64,000 bases of DNA from Pirellulales bacterium (GTDB taxonomy: Bacteria > Planctomycetota > Planctomycetia > Pirellulales > JAICIG01), in NCBI GenBank assembly GCA_035533075.1, contig DATLUO010000063.1, forward strand, positions 1 to 64,000, in the 5' to 3' direction. This document shows positions 7,985-16,636 of this stretch, piece by piece (position 1 is the first letter of the stretch; every line of letters begins with the position of its first letter). The notes under the pieces were generated by a model. It had not been told where the DNA came from, did no database searches, and worked only from the letters and a program-made list of their open reading frames with translations. A program made the position numbers and the translations under genes.

Positions 7985-8243
7985 GGTTTCGGCTCAGGGC
8001 GTTGGGTGCGCTCAGAGCGCGGATTGGCAATTCGATGCCCAAATTGCGATCCGGTTGCCTGAAGCACGAGCCGGAATTCTACTGCCGCCACGGAGCGAAT
8101 GCTAGCAGCGGCTGATTCTTAGGCCAGAATCCCACGCACTACCTCCCCGGCCACTTCGGTCAGCCGGTGATAGCGGCCTCTGTTCTGGATGGCCTCCCCG
8201 CGGGTTACAATGCGCCGGATACCGCAGGGCTTCACCATGACCG

Positions 8244-11200
8244 TTGACCCAAAGCCGAAAGCGGCCTTCCGTGATCGATCGTCTGCAAAAAACCGTTGCC
8301 GAGACTGGACAGGGCGAAACGCCGCGCGATGTTGGTGTCTCGGCGCCCGTGCCGGAGCGGATCGGTCGCTACCGCGTCGAGGGGCTGCTGGGCAAGGGTG
8401 GGTTCGGTCTGGTCTACTTGGCTTACGACGACCAATTGCAGCGGCTCGTCGCCATCAAGGTGCCGCACGCCAAGCTCGTCGCACAGATCGCGGACGCCGA
8501 AGCCTATCTTGTTGAAGCTCGCACCGTCGCCAAACTCGACCACCCCAATATCGTGCCGGCGCATGATGTGGGCAGCACCGGGCAGTTCCCCTGTTTTTTT
8601 GTCTCGAAGTACGTCGACGGCACCAACCTCTTCACGAGGCTCAAACAGTCCCGACCGTCGCTGCATGAAGCCGTGGAACTGGCGGCGGCCGTGGCCGAAG
8701 CATTGCACCACGCCCACAAGCAAGGCGTCGTGCATCGGGACATCAAGCCCGGCAACATCCTGCTCGACAAGACCGGCAAGCCGTTCGTCGGAGATTTTGG
8801 CTTGGCGCTTCGCGAGCAGGATGTCGGCAGCGGGCCGCGCTACGCCGGGACCCCGGCCTACATGAGTCCCGAGCAGGCCCGCGGAGAGGGGCACCGGGTT
8901 GACGGCCGCAGCGATATTTTCAGCCTGGGTGCGGTCTTGTACGAAATGCTCACGGGCAGGCGTCCCTTTTCCGCGGATGTGGAAGAGGAACTGCTGGAAC
9001 AAGTTGTTTCGCTCGAGCCGCGACCGCCCCGCCAGATTGACGACGCCATTCCAAAAGAACTCGAACGAATATGTTTGAAAGCGTTGTCGAAGCGTGCCTC
9101 GGAGCGATACACCACGGCGAAGGACATGGCTGACGATTTGCGCCATTTCTTGACCGAGCACGGTGGCGACTCTCTGGCGGCGACGATCGACATGCCGGTC
9201 GCCGCCGCGGCGGCGGCAATGGACCGGTCTGGCACTCCCTCGACGAAGCCCCAAACTCTGACCTCCGACGCGGCGCCTCTGAGAATTGTCCCGAAAGGAT
9301 TGCGGTCTTTCGACGCGCACGATGCCGATTTCTTCCTCGACCTGCTTCCCGGCCCTCGCGACCGAAACGGTCTGCCCGATAGCATCCGTTTTTGGAAGAC
9401 CGCCATTGAAGAATTTGACGCCGACAAGACCTTCCCGGTGGGCTTGATCTATGGGCCAAGCGGCTGCGGCAAGTCGTCGCTCGTGAAAGCCGGCTTGCTG
9501 CCGCGCTTGTCCCCCGATGTGATTGCGGTGTACGTCGAGGCCACGGCCGATCGGACGATGACGCGCCTGCTGAACGGCTTGCATAAACGCTTTCCTGGCC
9601 TGCCGGGAACTCCGGGTCTGAAGGATACGCTGACGGCACTGCGCCGGGGGATGGGTCTTCCGGCTTGCAAGAAGGCGCTGATCGTCCTCGACCAATTCGA
9701 GCAGTGGTTGCACGCCAACAACGAAGACCACAACAACGAGCTGGTGCAGGCCTTGCGGCAGTGCGACGGCGAGCGGGTGCAGTGCATCGTCATGGTCCGC
9801 GATGATTTCTGGCTTGCGGTCAGCCGCTTTCTGCGGGATTTGGAAGTCCGACTCGTCGAAGGGCAGAACAGCGCCTTGGTGGATCTTTTTGACTTGGATC
9901 ATGCCAGGAAGGTGCTGGCCGCACTGGGGCGTGCTTTTGGCAAGCTTCCAGAGCGCCCCAGCGAAATGAGCAAAGAGCAGAAGGAGTTTTTGAAGCAAGC
10001 GGTTTCGGGCCTGGCCCAGGACGACAAGGTCATCTCCGTCCGCCTGGCGTTGTTCGCCGAGATGACCAAGGGCAAGTCCTGGACGGCAGCCACCTTGAGG
10101 GAAATGGGCGGCACGGCGGGCGTCGGCGTCGCCTTCCTGGAGGAGACTTTCAGCGCGAGCACGGCCCCGCCCGAACATCGTTATCACCAGCAAGCGGCCA
10201 GAGCCGTTCTAAAAACGCTCCTGCCGAATGCGGGGACCGATATCAAAGGACACATGCGGTCGCGCCGGAACTTGCTCGAAGCATCGGGCTATGCCAACCG
10301 CCCAAGGGACTTCGATAATCTCCTTCGTGTTCTGGACGACGAAGTACGCCTCATCACGCCGACCGAGCAGGAAACCAAAGAGGAAACCGCTCAAAACGCC
10401 GTCGAGCGCGGTGCAAGATACTACCAGTTGACCCACGACTACCTTGTTCCTTCCCTGCGCGACTGGTTGACGCGCAAACAGAAAGAAACCAGACGGGGCC
10501 GAGCGGAGTTGCTGCTGGCCGATCGCGCCGCGGTATGGAGTTCCCGGCCCGAAAACCGGCAATTGCCGTCGCTGCTGAACTGGCTGCAAATCCGCTGGCT
10601 GACGAGAAAGAAGAACTGGACGGCTGCCGAGCGGAAGATGATGGCAAAGGCCACGCGCTGCCATGCGTCGAAGAGCCTGGTGGTCGCGGTGATTCTGGTC
10701 CTGATCGGAGGGGGCACGCACGAAACGCTCGGCAGGCTGAAAGCCCAAGCGTTGAAGGACCGTCTTCTCGACGCCCACACCAATGAAGTCCCAACCATCG
10801 TCCACGACATGGTTTCTTATCGTCGGTGGCTCGACCCTCTTCTCTACGACGCTTATGCACAGGCCGAAGCGAACAAGGATCCACGGAAGCAACTGCATGC
10901 GGGCCTGGCCCTGTTGCCGGTCGATACCGCGTTCGTCGATTACCTTTTTGATCGCCTGCTCGACTCGAACCCGGAAGAAACTCCGGCGATTCGCGACGCG
11001 CTCGCGCCGCACAAGGCCGCCCTGCGGGACCGGCTGTGGGCCGTCATGGAATCGTCCGGAAAGGCCCTGGAAAAGCAACGCTTGCCGGCGGCTTCGGCGC
11101 TGGCGAGTTATGGCCCGCCCGACGAGGATGACGATGCGGGACGCTGGCAAAGGGCATCGGGCGTCATTGCCGACGAATTGCTGGCCGCGGTGCGGGAAAA

Positions 11201-12734
11201 TCCCAGCCATTTCGCCACGCTCGTCGACCAATTGCGACCTGTCCGGTTCGTCTTGCTGCCTCCACTGAGCGAGATTTTCCGCGAGCGCCGGCGACCGGAG
11301 TCTGAGCGGTCGTTTGCGACGATCATTCTGGCCGATTACGCCGCCGACAAGCCGCACTTGCTGGCCGATCTGCTCATGGATGCCGACGCGAAGCAGTTCT
11401 CCTTGCTCTATCCCAAGCTGACGGAACACCGTGCCTCCGCGATCGGCATTTTGCGAAATGAATTAGCCAAGCGACGTGAACCGGTCGCCGGCACAGCAGA
11501 ACGAGACGAGCTGGCGAGTCGACAGGCCAATGCGGCGGTGGCCATTTGGCGGCTCGACGGCCCCGTCTCGGTGCGACAACTGCTCGAACACAGCCGCAAT
11601 CCGACGATTCGCAGTTACCTGGTTCGTCGGCTCGGACCCTGCGGCGCCGTCGATCCGCAGGACCTGATGAGGCTGGTGACGGCCGAGCCGAACGTCACCA
11701 TACGCCGAGCGCTGATCTTGAGCATCGGCGAATTCGCGGGCACGCCGTTGCCAGACCGCGGCGAATTGGTTGACTGGTTGCTGAGCATTTTCGAGCGCGA
11801 TTCGGATGCGGGCATGCACGCGGCGACGGCATACTTGCTGACATGCCTCGGAGAAGACGACAAGATCGAAGCAGCCCTCGAACGACTGCGCCTGAGCGAA
11901 GCAGAGATTCAGGAGCGTAACTGGGATGGACCGGCTGGCGGTCCTCTTTGGTTCGTCAATGGCCAGGGCCAGACGATGAGCGTTATTCCTGGCCCGGCGC
12001 AGTTTGTCATGGGATCGCCCCCCGGCGAACTCGGCAGGGAGGCAAGTGAGTCGCAGCATACGGTCCGGATCAGCCGAACGTTCGCCATCGCCGCCCACGC
12101 GGTGACCGTCGGCGAATTTCGCCGGCTCGGTTTTGGGGCCATCGATCGCCCCCCGCACTATCCGGTGACCTACGTGTCGTGGCATGGGGCGGCGGCCTAT
12201 TGCAATCGTCTCAGCGAGCAAGAGGGCATTCCGCCGGACCAATGGTGCTACGAGATCGATGAGCAACAGCGCGTGGTGAAGCTGCGGCCGAAGTATCTGA
12301 GCCTGACGGGTTATCGCCTGCCGACGGAAGCGGAGATGGAGTTTGCCAGCAGGGCCAATGCCTCGACAAGCCGTTACTTTGGCGATACCGACGAGCTTTT
12401 GGCCGGCTATGGCTGGTACGTGCCGAACTCGAACGGCATGGTCCAGCCCGGAGGCCGCTTGCGGCCCAACGACTTTGGACTCTTTGACGCGCTTGGCAAC
12501 GTCTGGACCTGGTGCCAGGAGAAGAAACGTGATTACCCCCAGACAGGCAGTGACCAGATCGTCGAAGATGTCGAATCCGACCTGGAGATCGGTTCTTGGC
12601 CACGCATGCTGCGCGGCGGGTGCTACACAGATCATGCAGCCGGGTTACGCACCGCACATCGCTGGTCGGAACTGCCGACGGCAACGAGCAACATCGTTGG
12701 CTTCCGCGTCGCTCGGACCCTCACCGCCCAATAG
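8244..12734 (+). CDS. Ser/Thr kinase - STAND-like NTPase - FGE-like domain protein
   Basis: A 1496-aa signalling protein. Residues about 43-300 form a Hanks-type kinase: GKGGFGLVYLAYD glycine loop, Lys72 in VAIKV, HRDIKPGN with Asp166, and DFG with Asp184. A second NTPase follows: P-loop GPSGCGKS at 404-411 and Walker B-like ALIVLDQFEQWL near 478-490. A single membrane helix lies near 806-824 (LVVAVILVLIGGG). The region from 850 to 1220 looks like helical repeats. From about 1231 the C-terminus is an FGE-sulfatase/lectin-like fold (PAQFVMGSPPG, YRLPTEAEMEFASRA, LGNVWTWC, GFRVART). The start is TTG at 8244 because the nearby ATG at 8237 is out of frame; GTG 8271 is an alternative. It sits directly beside the relic defence island. 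The FGE-like domain is probably a binding module rather than a sulfatase activator. Confidence 0.87.
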   Translation: MTQSRKRPSVIDRLQKTVAETGQGETPRDVGVSAPVPERIGRYRVEGLLGKGGFGLVYLAYDDQLQRLVAIKVPHAKLVAQIADAEAYLVEARTVAKLDHPNIVPAHDVGSTGQFPCFFVSKYVDGTNLFTRLKQSRPSLHEAVELAAAVAEALHHAHKQGVVHRDIKPGNILLDKTGKPFVGDFGLALREQDVGSGPRYAGTPAYMSPEQARGEGHRVDGRSDIFSLGAVLYEMLTGRRPFSADVEEELLEQVVSLEPRPPRQIDDAIPKELERICLKALSKRASERYTTAKDMADDLRHFLTEHGGDSLAATIDMPVAAAAAAMDRSGTPSTKPQTLTSDAAPLRIVPKGLRSFDAHDADFFLDLLPGPRDRNGLPDSIRFWKTAIEEFDADKTFPVGLIYGPSGCGKSSLVKAGLLPRLSPDVIAVYVEATADRTMTRLLNGLHKRFPGLPGTPGLKDTLTALRRGMGLPACKKALIVLDQFEQWLHANNEDHNNELVQALRQCDGERVQCIVMVRDDFWLAVSRFLRDLEVRLVEGQNSALVDLFDLDHARKVLAALGRAFGKLPERPSEMSKEQKEFLKQAVSGLAQDDKVISVRLALFAEMTKGKSWTAATLREMGGTAGVGVAFLEETFSASTAPPEHRYHQQAARAVLKTLLPNAGTDIKGHMRSRRNLLEASGYANRPRDFDNLLRVLDDEVRLITPTEQETKEETAQNAVERGARYYQLTHDYLVPSLRDWLTRKQKETRRGRAELLLADRAAVWSSRPENRQLPSLLNWLQIRWLTRKKNWTAAERKMMAKATRCHASKSLVVAVILVLIGGGTHETLGRLKAQALKDRLLDAHTNEVPTIVHDMVSYRRWLDPLLYDAYAQAEANKDPRKQLHAGLALLPVDTAFVDYLFDRLLDSNPEETPAIRDALAPHKAALRDRLWAVMESSGKALEKQRLPAASALASYGPPDEDDDAGRWQRASGVIADELLAAVRENPSHFATLVDQLRPVRFVLLPPLSEIFRERRRPESERSFATIILADYAADKPHLLADLLMDADAKQFSLLYPKLTEHRASAIGILRNELAKRREPVAGTAERDELASRQANAAVAIWRLDGPVSVRQLLEHSRNPTIRSYLVRRLGPCGAVDPQDLMRLVTAEPNVTIRRALILSIGEFAGTPLPDRGELVDWLLSIFERDSDAGMHAATAYLLTCLGEDDKIEAALERLRLSEAEIQERNWDGPAGGPLWFVNGQGQTMSVIPGPAQFVMGSPPGELGREASESQHTVRISRTFAIAAHAVTVGEFRRLGFGAIDRPPHYPVTYVSWHGAAAYCNRLSEQEGIPPDQWCYEIDEQQRVVKLRPKYLSLTGYRLPTEAEMEFASRANASTSRYFGDTDELLAGYGWYVPNSNGMVQPGGRLRPNDFGLFDALGNVWTWCQEKKRDYPQTGSDQIVEDVESDLEIGSWPRMLRGGCYTDHAAGLRTAHRWSELPTATSNIVGFRVARTLTAQ

Positions 12735-12753
12735 CCAGCCGCGGGCTACGAGA

Positions 12754-12817
12754 CACAAACCCGAAGCGTAAGCGAGGCAATATCCGGTTGCTGCCTCGCT
12801 TACGCTTCGGGTTCGTG
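12754..12817. repeat. Inverted repeat (26-bp arms), relative of the element at 2-141
   Basis: Arms at 12754-12779 and 12792-12817 match with one mismatch and contain acccgaagcgtaagcgag, the same core as the inner hairpin at 52-117 except for one base (gta for gca). It lies 19 bp after the kinase stop codon and could act as a terminator or RNA-stabilising hairpin. It has no T-tract, so intrinsic termination is uncertain. Confidence 0.75.
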
Positions 12818-12980
12818 CGAGCAACCAGCCGACCTAATAGAATACGGACCGCAGAGGGCCTTTTCCCTTGTTATCAGCCGTTCTTAATCTATAATCCGCA
12901 GTTGCCGCCGATGTCTTGCGGGATCGACGTGCGATTCGTCGCTGGTTATTCGCTCGTGCTCCGATTCGAGAGAGATTGTC

Positions 12981-13469
12981 ATGGCCAAAAAGCCCACTCG
13001 CCAGGCGCGCCCGCCATCGCGCGCCAAACCGCGCCCCCTCCATTTCCAATTTTGGGGATCGGGTTCAGGAGGAGGGCCGTGGCCCCCTTGCACCTTCTTT
13101 CCCGAGGGGTGCCCTGTTCCGGTCGGACTTACTTTGCAGCTCGATGGTCCTCTTGGGGGCGACAACGGATTCGGTCGCGAGCAACTGAGTCGCCCCACTT
13201 TGTTGATTTACGCCCAAGACCCCGCCTTCGCGTGTTGCTGGTTCAGCCGGGCCATCGACCTTGGCGACGAAAGCGGGAATCCCGCCTTTTGGATGCTGCA
13301 GAAGACCGCCAAGGACAAATGGTCTTTATGTTTGCGGCGTGTCAGCGGTCAATTGGCGGCTTACGAGGTCAAAGCGAAGAGCAATGGTTTTCCCATCAAG
13401 CTGAAAAAGGGCAAGACGACGAAGGACTTCAAATGGCCCGCGACGATCACGATCGGCCCGCAGGGATGA
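12981..13469 (+). CDS. Hypothetical protein
   Basis: A 162-aa protein of unknown function. It is basic, starts MAKKPTRQARPPSRAKPRPL, and has a Gly/Pro-rich stretch at about 25-45 followed by a compact mixed region with several aromatics (FACCWFSRAIDLGDESG, KDKWSLCLRR). No signal peptide, membrane helix or recognisable motif is visible. It lies 7 bp upstream of the glycosyltransferase gene and may be co-transcribed with it. Coding character is supported by plausible amino-acid composition over the full frame, but no homology is recognised. Confidence 0.5.
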   Translation: MAKKPTRQARPPSRAKPRPLHFQFWGSGSGGGPWPPCTFFPEGCPVPVGLTLQLDGPLGGDNGFGREQLSRPTLLIYAQDPAFACCWFSRAIDLGDESGNPAFWMLQKTAKDKWSLCLRRVSGQLAAYEVKAKSNGFPIKLKKGKTTKDFKWPATITIGPQG

Positions 13470-13476
13470 AGCTCTC

Positions 13477-15471
13477 ATGATTTCGTTGCCCGTCTGCCGT
13501 TGGCGCTGCAATCTCGTCGACGGTCAATACATCTGTACGTCGGCGAAGTACTGCGGGTCGCCGAATGTTATCGCGGCCCGGTTCTGCGCCGATTGCGGTT
13601 GCGCCGACCATGAGCCGCCTGCTCCTCTTCCGCATGCCATGCCGTGCGTTCACCTGGGCGTGCTGCTGCGCGAAAATGGCCGGCGGCGCCAGGCGAATGC
13701 CGAAAGTGCGCAGCAACACTTTGCTTGCGCGCTATTTGGAAGTTGCCGGACCGAAGCTCCTGACCAGCGCCTTCCGGCGGAGGACCGCAGTTGCCAAACG
13801 TGCGCCGATTACCTGGCGCGCGACCCCTTCGGGCCCGACTCGGCCACAATGCGGAATCGGGCCGAGGAGTTTTTAGCGGCCATTCCGGAGTATCCGGCGG
13901 AGCGTTACCGCGGCCGGGGCATTGTCATCGCCGCTGGGGGCGACCGCTTTTTTCCCTCGCTTTATGTCACCGTTCGCGCGTTGCGTCATGTGGGCTGCAG
14001 GCTGCCGGTCCAGGTCTGGTATCTGGGTCGCCACGACGAGATGCCGGAGAAGCGCCAAAAGCTGCTGGCGACGTATGGAGTTGAGTGCATCGATGCCGAT
14101 CGGGTGCGCCGCCGCCACCCGGCCCGCCGCCTGGACGGTTGGGAGCTGAAGGTTTTCGCGACACTGCACTCTCCTTTCGAGGAAATCCTTTTTCTCGATG
14201 CCGACAGCTATCCGTGTCGCAACCCCGAGTTCCTGTTTGAGCAGAAGGACTACCAAGCGCGCGGAGCGATATTTTGGCCCGATGTGCTGACCATCGATGA
14301 CCGTCTCAAGTGGCCTGCCTTTGGCGTCGCCGATCCCCGTCGCCTGGGCTCGATCGAGAGCGGGCAGTTCGTGATCGATAAGCGGCTTAGTTGGCGGCCG
14401 CTCAACTTGGCATGGTTTTACAACGATCACTCCGATTACTACTACCGCTATTGCCATGGCGACAAGCACACCTTCGAAGTCGCCTGGACCCGCTGCGGCC
14501 GGCCGTTTGTCATGTGGCATCCTCAGGCGCCTTGGATCGACGTGGCCATCGTGCAGTCGGGCCCCGACCGCATTCCTTTATTCGTGCATCGCTGCCGCGA
14601 CAAGTTTCGTCTCGACGACCACGACTACACCACCCCGCAATACAGGGCCCTGCCGACTTATCACTCCTCGTTGCCGATGGAAGAGGAGTGCTGGGGCTGG
14701 TTGACCGAACTGGCCCGTCTGATGCGCCGCAAGCCTCCCAGCCGGGGCGCCGTCGAGCACGTAAAGCCGCGGAAAACCCGGGCACGCAAGGCGCAATTCG
14801 CTATCGCCACCTTGTATACTCCGGAAATCGCCGACCTAGGAGCACGCACCTCCCAAGTTATCGCTCGTTATGCCGCGCGACATGGTTATCAGGCCCTCAT
14901 CGCCGAGGAATCTCTCGACGCTGCACGGCACCCTGCCTGGAGCAAACTCCTCTTGACCGAGCAGTTCCTCGTCAATCATCCAAGCTGCACCTGGCTGATG
15001 TGGATCGACGCCGACGCGGTGATTATGAACCCGACGCAACGTTTGGAACACCTGGTCGATGAGAACGCCGACTTTGTGGTTGCTCAAGACCGCTCTGCTT
15101 GTTCAATCAACACAGGCGTTTTCTTCCTTCGCAACTGCGCGGCGGCGTTGAATATGTTGCGACTCGCCTACTCCAAGGTGCAATACCTGCACCACGCCTG
15201 CTGGGAACAGCCTGCTGTGGCGGACGCGATGAGCGAGTGTTCCGACACCTTACGCACCCGCATCGTTTCGCGGCGATTGTTCAATTCCTTTTTCGACGAA
15301 TACGAACCAGGCGACTTTGTGCTTCATTTCGCGGGTTGCAACCATGAAATGAAGTTGGCCAGCGTGAGAAGCATCGTCGACTCGGCGGGGCCGGTTACGA
15401 AACGATCGCCCGGCGGCGCTGCACGTAATCCCACACCACGTAGCGGTCGAGATCGCGCCCGGCGGTGTTAA
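13477..15471 (+). CDS. Two-domain glycosyltransferase with Cys-rich N-terminus
   Basis: A 664-aa protein with three parts. Residues 1-120 are Cys-rich (CRWRC, FCADCGCADH, HFACALFGSC, CQTCADY), like putative metal-binding leaders seen on planctomycete glycosyltransferases. Residues about 140-400 resemble the mannosyltransferase-like GT fold: GIVIAAGGDRFFPSLYVTVR, then a DXD-like EILFLDADSYPCRNPEFL. Residues about 430-640 resemble a second, GT34-like fold: FAIATLYTPEIADL, a second DXD-like WLMWIDADAVIMNP, and NTGVFFLRN. Two sugar-nucleotide sites in one chain would allow two transfer steps. The acceptor is unknown. Confidence 0.78.
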   Translation: MISLPVCRWRCNLVDGQYICTSAKYCGSPNVIAARFCADCGCADHEPPAPLPHAMPCVHLGVLLRENGRRRQANAESAQQHFACALFGSCRTEAPDQRLPAEDRSCQTCADYLARDPFGPDSATMRNRAEEFLAAIPEYPAERYRGRGIVIAAGGDRFFPSLYVTVRALRHVGCRLPVQVWYLGRHDEMPEKRQKLLATYGVECIDADRVRRRHPARRLDGWELKVFATLHSPFEEILFLDADSYPCRNPEFLFEQKDYQARGAIFWPDVLTIDDRLKWPAFGVADPRRLGSIESGQFVIDKRLSWRPLNLAWFYNDHSDYYYRYCHGDKHTFEVAWTRCGRPFVMWHPQAPWIDVAIVQSGPDRIPLFVHRCRDKFRLDDHDYTTPQYRALPTYHSSLPMEEECWGWLTELARLMRRKPPSRGAVEHVKPRKTRARKAQFAIATLYTPEIADLGARTSQVIARYAARHGYQALIAEESLDAARHPAWSKLLLTEQFLVNHPSCTWLMWIDADAVIMNPTQRLEHLVDENADFVVAQDRSACSINTGVFFLRNCAAALNMLRLAYSKVQYLHHACWEQPAVADAMSECSDTLRTRIVSRRLFNSFFDEYEPGDFVLHFAGCNHEMKLASVRSIVDSAGPVTKRSPGGAARNPTPRSGRDRARRC

Positions 15472-15576
15472 ACACCCGGCCCTTCGCCCTCGCTGGGCTT
15501 GCCGGCGGGACGGGGAACAACCGATCAATTGTCGGAATCCGACAGTTGGCCAAGGGTGGGGGTTGTCCGCGACGGC
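15472..15576. other. Start of the 337-bp gap between the glycosyltransferase and Gfo/Idh remnant
   Basis: No gene is seen. A small inverted repeat is present near 15527-15544 (ttgtcggaatccgacagttg). The rest of the gap, from 15577, is the palindromic repeat element described separately. Confidence 0.5.
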
Positions 15577-15805
15577 GCCTTAACAAAAGCGACACACGCG
15601 TGTCGCTTTTGTTAAGGCACGCGCCGACCGCGGAGTGCGCCACGCGCCGGAGGCGCTCCAGGGCCTCAACGCGCGGCTGACGGACGTGCAACCGAAGTCG
15701 CACCAGCTCTTGAACGTTGGACGCGACAAACGTGTCGCCTGCCGCGCAGGCCGGAGACCCTGCGTATACTCCGTCGGAACCTGTTCGGACCCTGCCGCCG
15801 CGCGG
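15577..15805. repeat. Palindrome-headed repeat element, copy 1
   Basis: The element begins with a strong hairpin: arms 15577-15595 and 15600-15618 are perfectly complementary over 19 bp (core aacaaaagcgacac) around a 4-base loop. A conserved body follows. Bases 15677-15752 are identical over 76 bp to 43955-44030 in copy 2, and a further block at 15783-15805 is identical to 44060-44082. The body contains a second small stem (gcgaca..tgtcgc). Both copies are in the same orientation. It has no convincing coding frame and may be a mobile non-coding element or structured RNA gene. Confidence 0.75.
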
Positions 15806-15808
15806 TTT

Positions 15809-16570
15809 CTAAACCTCCGCGCTGTCGGGCACGACAAACGGCTTGCGGTAATCGCGCGTCAGCATGCCGTCGGCGGTCGCGTCGTTCACAAACCGCTCTT
15901 GGGCCGAATCGAACTCCAACGGCGCCCCGAATTGGACCAGCGCCGTGTCGGACACATGGTTCTCGCCCAAATGCTTGGCGAAACGGTCAAAGTCTTCGGC
16001 CGCGTACACGCAGGCGGTCAACTGCTCACGCACTTCGCCCAAGGGCACCGGCTTGCCCAGCCGGTACGAGATGTTGCCCAGATGGCACAGCGCGCTTGAG
16101 AGATGCCCCTGCTCGATGTCCGCGTGCAGGTCTTCGCGGCGGCGGCTGCGCACCGCGCCCAAGAAGTTGCCAAAGTGGTCGCCGCCGGCTTTGAAGGTGC
16201 TGACGAGCTTGCCGGCGCGATCGAAGGAGGCGCCGGCGTCGTAGCTGGTGAGCACGACGTAGCCCTCGCTTCCCTCGAAGATCACGCCCACATTGGCGCC
16301 CTTGAGCGGCCCGGTCTTCAAGCCGCGGACCTCGAACATCAGCGATTTGTCGCCGTAATTGTGGATAATCATCTGCGTGTTGGCCGTCTCGCCGGCGTCT
16401 TCATAGCCGAAGCGGCCGCCGTAGCTCAGCACGCTCTTCGACAAGCCGGGCGCGCCCAGGCCCCAGCGGGCAATGTCCATCTGGTGAATGCCCTGATTGC
16501 CCAGATCGCCGTTGCCGTAGTCCCAGAACCAGTGCCAGTCGTAATGGAATTGCCTGCACCCGCTCGACAC
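15809..16570 (-). pseudogene. Gfo/Idh/MocA oxidoreductase, C-terminal half only
   Basis: The 253-aa frame begins inside a Gfo/Idh/MocA family protein: HYDWHWFWDYGNGDLGNQGI and HQMDIARWGLG belong to the substrate/oligomerisation domain, and it continues through DLHADIEQGHLSSALCHLGN to a normal C-terminus. The N-terminal Rossmann NAD(P)-binding half, usually some 150-200 residues, is absent; upstream sequence at 16571-16636 is unrelated and abuts the divergent cyclase gene. The only in-frame start is a GTG that makes a few non-homologous residues. It is therefore a 5'-truncated pseudogene, although a transcript could still be made. Confidence 0.8.
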
Positions 16571-16636
16571 CGGCCGGCCCGCTGCTTACACTTGGAACCT
16601 GTGTTTCCGTTCCCGTGGAGAACGCTTCGCGACCCT

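Noticed and set aside
8244-12734. FGE-like domain as the activator of the sulfatase at 62025
   Set aside because: The domain is fused to a kinase and lacks an obvious true-FGE catalytic Cys arrangement; such fused domains are usually binding modules, and a separate activator is expected elsewhere.
16103-16636. N-terminal extension of the cyclase to 16103
   Set aside because: It overlaps the Gfo/Idh remnant antisense and shows no cyclase similarity; the family starts near MVDYERL at 16637.
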